A stretch of DNA of 15,517 nt from C7867-006 sp035438705 (GTDB taxonomy: Bacteria; Patescibacteriota; Minisyncoccia; Phycocordibacterales; DATDWN01): assembly GCA_035438705.1 (NCBI GenBank), contig DAORIV010000012.1, positions 1 through 15,517 of the forward strand, read 5' to 3'. Position 1 is the stretch's first letter; the number at the start of each line of letters is the position of its first letter. The notes under the pieces are model-generated. The model was not told the DNA's origin, made no database searches, and saw nothing but the letters and a program-made list of their open reading frames with translations. The position numbers were made by a program, and so were the translations under genes. Positions 12,219 through 15,517 of the stretch are shown piece by piece.

Positions 12219-13501
12219 CACCAATTAAGATTATCTTTGATGAAAGAGGATATTATTTTATGAAAATTAAATTTTTCCCTAGTTTTGTCACTTCTTTCAA
12301 TTAGTTTTCTCCTCTCAGAGTAATTTAGATTTATAGCTTCGATTATCTTTTTAGAAAATTCAGCACTATCCCTTGGATTAACGTAGATACACTCATCTTT
12401 TTCAAAAGCATCAACCGCTCCATCTACATCACTAATTAATGTTATATAATTCATGTCTTTTGACAAAAGCTTTGCTTCGATAGACGTATGTGGAAAAGGG
12501 TCCATTAGTGAAGGTATACACACAACATCTGTATTTTGATTTCTCAAGATTGTTTTCCAAATATTTGGATTAAAATCATCAATAATTATGACTCTAGGTA
12601 TATCACTTAAAATATTTTTTACTTCTTGAAAATATTCATTCTCTCCAGAATTATTCGGTATTTGCAAAACTAAAAAATGATCTGGTAGACTTATGTATGC
12701 AAGAACCCAAGCCTGTGCTAGTTCTTTAAAACCTTTAGCAATAGAGCATCGCCCCCATGCAAAGATTATTTTTTTATCCTCACTAATATCTATTCCAAAT
12801 TTTAGAAGATCTTTGTTATTAAATTTTTCATCAAGAAAATCCTTGTACTTTTCAAAACATAAACCATTTTGTAAATAATCTTTTTCACTAAAATTAAGCC
12901 CGTAATCTTCGTGCATGCGTTCTGCAAATTTTTTACCAAGAGATATTACTTTCGAATCCTTCTCTAACTCAATTAGTTCAAAACATTTTTTTTCAACCCT
13001 AATTCTATTATTTCTCCAATCTTCATCACCAAAAGCATGATTCTTACCAGTACTTAATGGGAAATAAAAACATTTCAAATTTTTAATTGTAACCAAATCT
13101 CTATATTTGGCGAAAAATAAAAAAGGGGTGTCATTTAAAATGATCACATTATCCTCATCCTCTTTTAGAAGTAAATTCAAGGTTGTAACAAGAGACACAC
13201 AAGAAAAATTCCATTCATTAAAACTTCTCCACATATCCCACTCACTCTGACCTTTAGTAGAATTACACAAAGGTATCATCTGTCCGCCAGTTTTATTTAC
13301 AAGATTATTTGCAGCCTCAAAACAATCTTTATTAAATACCGCTGATGTTTTATCAACATTGATATAGGCGATACTAACTTTAAAATCTAAACTGTTTGAT
13401 ATATCAGTCAGAGAAGATACGATGTTTTTTGCAATTGTCCCAACGCCTGAATAGTGAGTTCCTATTCCATCATATGTTGCTATGATAATGTGTTTTTTCA
13501 T
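12218..13501 (-). CDS. GT4-like glycosyltransferase (GT-B fold)
   Basis: A 427-aa enzyme of the GT1/GT4 superfamily. The N-terminal Rossmann half begins IIIATYDGIGTHYSGVGTIA, with the glycine-rich acceptor loop. The C-terminal half has IIFAWGRCSIAKGFKELAQA (the donor-domain opening strand and loop), DVVCIPSLMDPFPHTSIEAK (the E-x7-E-like donor motif, with PF replacing the common EPFG) and a late DECIYVNPRDSAEFSKKI. It probably transfers a sugar to a membrane-linked glycan at the cytoplasmic face. It starts 13 nt after the upstream Nudix stop and is coupled to the DUF5672 gene by TGATG. A TATAAT lies only 3 nt before the ATG, too close for leaderless use; another at 13523-13518 overlaps the Nudix stop and would give a leader of roughly 10 nt. 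Confidence 0.85.
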   Translation of the reverse strand: MKKHIIIATYDGIGTHYSGVGTIAKNIVSSLTDISNSLDFKVSIAYINVDKTSAVFNKDCFEAANNLVNKTGGQMIPLCNSTKGQSEWDMWRSFNEWNFSCVSLVTTLNLLLKEDEDNVIILNDTPFLFFAKYRDLVTIKNLKCFYFPLSTGKNHAFGDEDWRNNRIRVEKKCFELIELEKDSKVISLGKKFAERMHEDYGLNFSEKDYLQNGLCFEKYKDFLDEKFNNKDLLKFGIDISEDKKIIFAWGRCSIAKGFKELAQAWVLAYISLPDHFLVLQIPNNSGENEYFQEVKNILSDIPRVIIIDDFNPNIWKTILRNQNTDVVCIPSLMDPFPHTSIEAKLLSKDMNYITLISDVDGAVDAFEKDECIYVNPRDSAEFSKKIIEAINLNYSERRKLIERSDKTREKFNFHKIISSFIKDNLNW

Positions 13502-13514
13502 ATGATTATATTAA

Positions 13515-14009
13515 TCAATTATACTTACTCCGTATTTCTAAAGCTCGTTTAACAATATGATCACCAATTTCTCCCCATTTAACATATTCTCCATAGTCCT
13601 TAGGATCAACTAATTTTATTTCTGTGATATCCACATCGGGATCAGCAACAAAGTCTCCGTAAGGTTCTACAATGCAGAGCGATCTAGTTTGTCTTATGAT
13701 CCTATCTTTTTCGTATACATCTATATAACCAATCAATTCCTGATGTAGCACTTTCATGTTTGATTCTTCTTTTACTTCTCTAACTGTGGCTTCTTGCCAT
13801 GTTTCTCCTGGTTCTATGCCTCCACCAGGAAATGTCCAGTAACCTTTGTCGCCTGCATATACCACAACTAACTTATCTCCATAAAAACAAAAGCCATGAA
13901 CGGCCTGTAGAATTTTTTCTTCTAATCCTTCTATTGGATCAGAGCCTTCTCTGTATACATAATCAATCATTTCTCCATTACGACTTTTGAATTGAGATTT
14001 TATTTCCAT
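13515..14009 (-). CDS. Nudix hydrolase, downstream tandem copy
   Basis: A 164-aa Nudix protein that hydrolyses a nucleoside diphosphate linked to another moiety. The Nudix box spans G63 to M85: GGIEPGE, seven residues, then REVKEE. The box glycine before the last hydrophobic position is asparagine (N84). A conserved C-terminal block, SLCIVEPYGDF then TEIKLVDPKDY, is shared with the neighbouring copy. Both copies share the opening MEIKSQF and nearly identical DNA over the first 22 bases, so they arose by tandem duplication and have since diverged widely. Substrate unknown. GATAAT 6 nt before the ATG may act as a promoter. Confidence 0.88.
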   Translation of the reverse strand: MEIKSQFKSRNGEMIDYVYREGSDPIEGLEEKILQAVHGFCFYGDKLVVVYAGDKGYWTFPGGGIEPGETWQEATVREVKEESNMKVLHQELIGYIDVYEKDRIIRQTRSLCIVEPYGDFVADPDVDITEIKLVDPKDYGEYVKWGEIGDHIVKRALEIRSKYN

Positions 14010-14015
14010 AGTTTT

Positions 14016-14021
14016 ATTATC
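14016..14021 (-). promoter_or_regulatory. Possible -10 of the downstream Nudix gene
   Basis: On the - strand GATAAT (14021-14016) lies exactly 6 nt before the ATG at 14009, matching the leaderless spacing used elsewhere. It overlaps the stop codon of the upstream copy and lacks the TG extension, so it may be fortuitous. Confidence 0.35.
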
Positions 14022-14511
14022 CTAATTTACCCTTAAGTTCTATTGCTCTTTCTATAATTCTCTCTCCAATCTCACCCCAATCGAAATATTGTTTGTAATC
14101 TTTTGGATCAATTAATTTTATTTCAGTTATACTTCCATCTGGGTCAGAAATGAAATCTCCATAAGGTTCCACTATGCAAACATAGCGTAGTTGATTAAAT
14201 ATCTTCCCGTCAAAATGAACCTCTTGATACCCAATTGGTGCAAATGAAAGAACTTTCATATTCGATTCTTCCTGAATTTCTCTTTTTAGACACTCTTCAA
14301 ACGTTTCTCCCTCTTCAACACTTCCACCTGGTAGAACCCAGTGACTACCACCTTTAATACTATGAACGATTACAATTTTGTCGCCAACAAAACAGACACC
14401 GTACGTTTGCGTCACTTTCTTATCCAAAAGATGTTCAAATGAATCTGCGTCTTGATATATAACTTCAGCAAGCTTGCCTCCTTTGTCTGTGAATTGAGAT
14501 TTTATTTCCAT
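14017..14511 (-). CDS. Nudix hydrolase, upstream tandem copy
   Basis: A 164-aa paralog of the next gene, exactly the same length. The Nudix box runs G63 to M85 (GSVEEGE, seven residues, REIQEE) and again carries N84 in place of the box glycine. Differences concentrate at residues 8-60, including the insert-like HSIKGGSHWVLPGG region, which suggests a different substrate from its partner. The C-terminal blocks CIVEPYGDF, TEIKLIDPKDY and WGEIGERI are retained. It ends 7 nt before the start of the second copy. It is the first gene of this pair and has its own promoter. Confidence 0.88.
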   Translation of the reverse strand: MEIKSQFTDKGGKLAEVIYQDADSFEHLLDKKVTQTYGVCFVGDKIVIVHSIKGGSHWVLPGGSVEEGETFEECLKREIQEESNMKVLSFAPIGYQEVHFDGKIFNQLRYVCIVEPYGDFISDPDGSITEIKLIDPKDYKQYFDWGEIGERIIERAIELKGKLG

Positions 14512-14524
14512 AATATTTATTTAA

Positions 14525-14533
14525 ACTATACCA
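14525..14533 (-). promoter_or_regulatory. Extended -10 promoter of the tandem Nudix genes
   Basis: On the - strand TG-g-TATAGT (hexamer 14530-14525) has a weak TTCAAA -35 at 17 nt spacing. The ATG at 14511 lies 13 nt downstream, giving a leader of about 6 nt without a Shine-Dalgarno. Confidence 0.5.
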
Positions 14534-14634
14534 GTTTTAGCTTGATTTTTGAAGAGAAAGAAATAGCACCTAAATTGGGTGTCAACCATCTGAATCAGCA
14601 AAAGCTGGCTGATCGTCTGTTATGAAGTTGGAAC

Positions 14635-15372
14635 TTATATTTCTAATAACAAAGCTGCATGATCAGAAACCTCTTCTGAAAGTACTTTGAAATCCCTAAT
14701 TTCAATATCAGGGGAAATAAAGATGTAGTCAGCAAATTTCTCTGATTTTCCTGGTTTATTAAAGTAGATACTTGTTCTAGTTGTGGATACGGAATAATCT
14801 TTGATAAGATTTTTCATTCCCATTTCTAATATTTTAACACTCTCAGTGTCAGGATTTAGGTTAAAGTCACCGCACAAAATTTTTGGATTCTCTGCCATAT
14901 TCAGGAATTCCTTAATTGCATTTGATTGAGCAATTCTTTCTGGAGTATCTGCCTTGCCATTTCCGTTCCATAATCCATGAACATTAGCAATTGTGTAAAT
15001 TTTTCCATCTAAATTAAATTTAATCCACTGCATGTTTCTAGAATGATGTCCGTCAGTGATCGCCTCACTGTTTGAAACATGAATAAATTTTTCTCCTTCT
15101 TCCAAAATAACTATGTCTTTTTTAATAAAAATAGCTAGACCATATACACCAAGTAATGAAGGTCTAAAAAATCCTATATGTTCAGGAAGCAAATTTTGAA
15201 TATCTGTAAAAATATTCATAGAGTCCTCTGGATACTCTCCAGACATTATTTCCTCTGCCTTGTCATAAATTTCTTGAAAGCAGAACACATCTACATCTTT
15301 ATATTTTTTTATGAATTCTATAAAAGGCTCCTTTACTCTTCCTCCCCAAGTATTAAGTGTAATTATTTTCAT
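14635..15372 (-). CDS. Endonuclease/exonuclease/phosphatase family protein
   Basis: A 245-aa protein with the complete metal-dependent EEP active site (DNase I / AP endonuclease / sphingomyelinase fold): N8 in MKIITLNTWGG, E34 in VFCFQEIYD, H132 in ANVHGLW, D169 and N171 in ILCGDFNLNPD, D215 in FADYIF, and the final D237-H238 in VSDHAALL. It lacks extra DNA-binding or membrane regions and has no signal peptide, so it acts in the cytoplasm. The substrate (DNA, phosphoester or lipid headgroup) cannot be decided from sequence. A TATATT or TAGTAT -10-like element lies 4-7 nt before the ATG, so a nearly leaderless mRNA is plausible. The 123 nt after its stop hold only a 6-bp hairpin near 14594-14613 and the Nudix promoter. 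Confidence 0.85.
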   Translation of the reverse strand: MKIITLNTWGGRVKEPFIEFIKKYKDVDVFCFQEIYDKAEEIMSGEYPEDSMNIFTDIQNLLPEHIGFFRPSLLGVYGLAIFIKKDIVILEEGEKFIHVSNSEAITDGHHSRNMQWIKFNLDGKIYTIANVHGLWNGNGKADTPERIAQSNAIKEFLNMAENPKILCGDFNLNPDTESVKILEMGMKNLIKDYSVSTTRTSIYFNKPGKSEKFADYIFISPDIEIRDFKVLSEEVSDHAALLLEI

Positions 15373-15386
15373 ACAAAATATACTAA

Positions 15387-15420
15387 CAAAAAATCACCGA
15401 CTTGTATCAGTGATTTTTTG
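15387..15420 (-). terminator. Intrinsic terminator at the right edge
   Basis: CAAAAAATCAC (15387-15397) and GTGATTTTTTG (15410-15420) form an 11-bp stem with a 12-nt loop. On the - strand the stem ends in six T and lies just before the promoter of the EEP gene, so it most likely ends the transcript arriving from beyond 15421. It is nearly symmetrical and could also work on the + strand. Confidence 0.7.
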
Positions 15421-15517
15421 TCTTGAATACTGCTCTCAGCAGGTATGCGGTGACAGAATAGATTACTTGAGCTATTTCGAGCCTCCTCGGAGTCCGAAAC
15501 TATCTCAAGCTGGCTGG
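15421..15517 (-). ncRNA. 3' end of a structured RNA candidate, cut by the window edge
   Basis: The last 97 nt have no reading frame of note and form compact helices: CTTGAG (15459-15464) with CTCAAG (15504-15509), continued inside by TTTCG (15474-15478) with CGAAA (15495-15499) and a small CTC/GAG tip, and CTGCT (15429-15433) with AGCAG (15437-15441). With the terminator directly downstream on the - strand, this looks like the 3' part of a non-coding RNA or a structured mRNA end. I could not match it to tmRNA, RNase P RNA or rRNA. Confidence 0.4.

Noticed and set aside
14557..14585. TTGACA on the - strand at 14585-14580
   Set aside because: No acceptable -10 occurs 16-18 nt downstream, so it is not called a promoter.
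14602..15516. Shared 10-mer AAGCTGGCTG at 14602 and 15507
   Set aside because: Too short and without extended similarity on either side to call a repeat or attachment site.
1..15517. CRISPR arrays, tRNA genes and complete insertion sequences
   Set aside because: No regularly spaced direct repeats, no tRNA T-arm with matching acceptor stem, and no transposase gene or terminal inverted repeats were seen.

Overview
The window looks like a chromosomal segment from a low-GC member of the Candidate Phyla Radiation (Patescibacteria, Parcubacteria-like). Reasons: a short DnaX that lacks the usual four-cysteine zinc module; small compact core genes (FtsQ, a Dus enzyme, a YibE/F protein, a LUD-domain remnant) in an unusual order; very few Shine-Dalgarno sequences; and several start codons exactly 6 nt after a -10 hexamer, as expected for leaderless mRNAs. 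TGA is used as a stop at the ends of several genes (Dus enzyme, GT9 fusion, GT4, one Nudix), so this is not one of the lineages that read TGA as an amino acid. The lineage is inferred from these traits, not from a marker tree.

Left part (1-5126, + strand): ftsQ (cell division), a tRNA-dihydrouridine synthase interrupted by a 100-N scaffold gap, then about 950 bp without a convincing conventional gene. That stretch is GC-richer than its surroundings and holds three consecutive strongly hairpin-forming units, each ending in a terminator-like hairpin. The first has a near-consensus promoter. I read them as three structured non-coding RNAs that I cannot assign to tmRNA, RNase P RNA, SRP RNA or a known riboswitch. 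dnaX follows, coupled by TAATG to a membrane-anchored TIM-barrel-like protein. A 50-bp perfect palindrome closes this block.

Middle (5128-7164): a small DUF4870-type membrane protein and a YibE/F membrane protein, both on the - strand. Next comes a scar: the C-terminal half of a LUD-domain protein (- strand) abuts the C-terminal tail of what looks like a serine recombinase (+ strand). Both are cut at the same point near 7018-7021.

Right part (7161-13501, - strand): an AT-rich surface-glycan island. It holds a GT4 glycosyltransferase, a DUF5672 protein, a GT-A-fold transferase, a fused GT2-like/GT9 enzyme and a polysaccharide pyruvyl transferase. A THUMP-domain RNA methyltransferase sits inside the operon with a 4-nt ATGA overlap. 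Beyond it are two tandem paralogous Nudix hydrolases and an endonuclease/exonuclease/phosphatase-family enzyme. At the right edge is the 3' end of another hairpin-rich unit with a terminator on the - strand. The recombinase tail at the left border suggests, but does not prove, that the glycan island was gained or rearranged by site-specific recombination.
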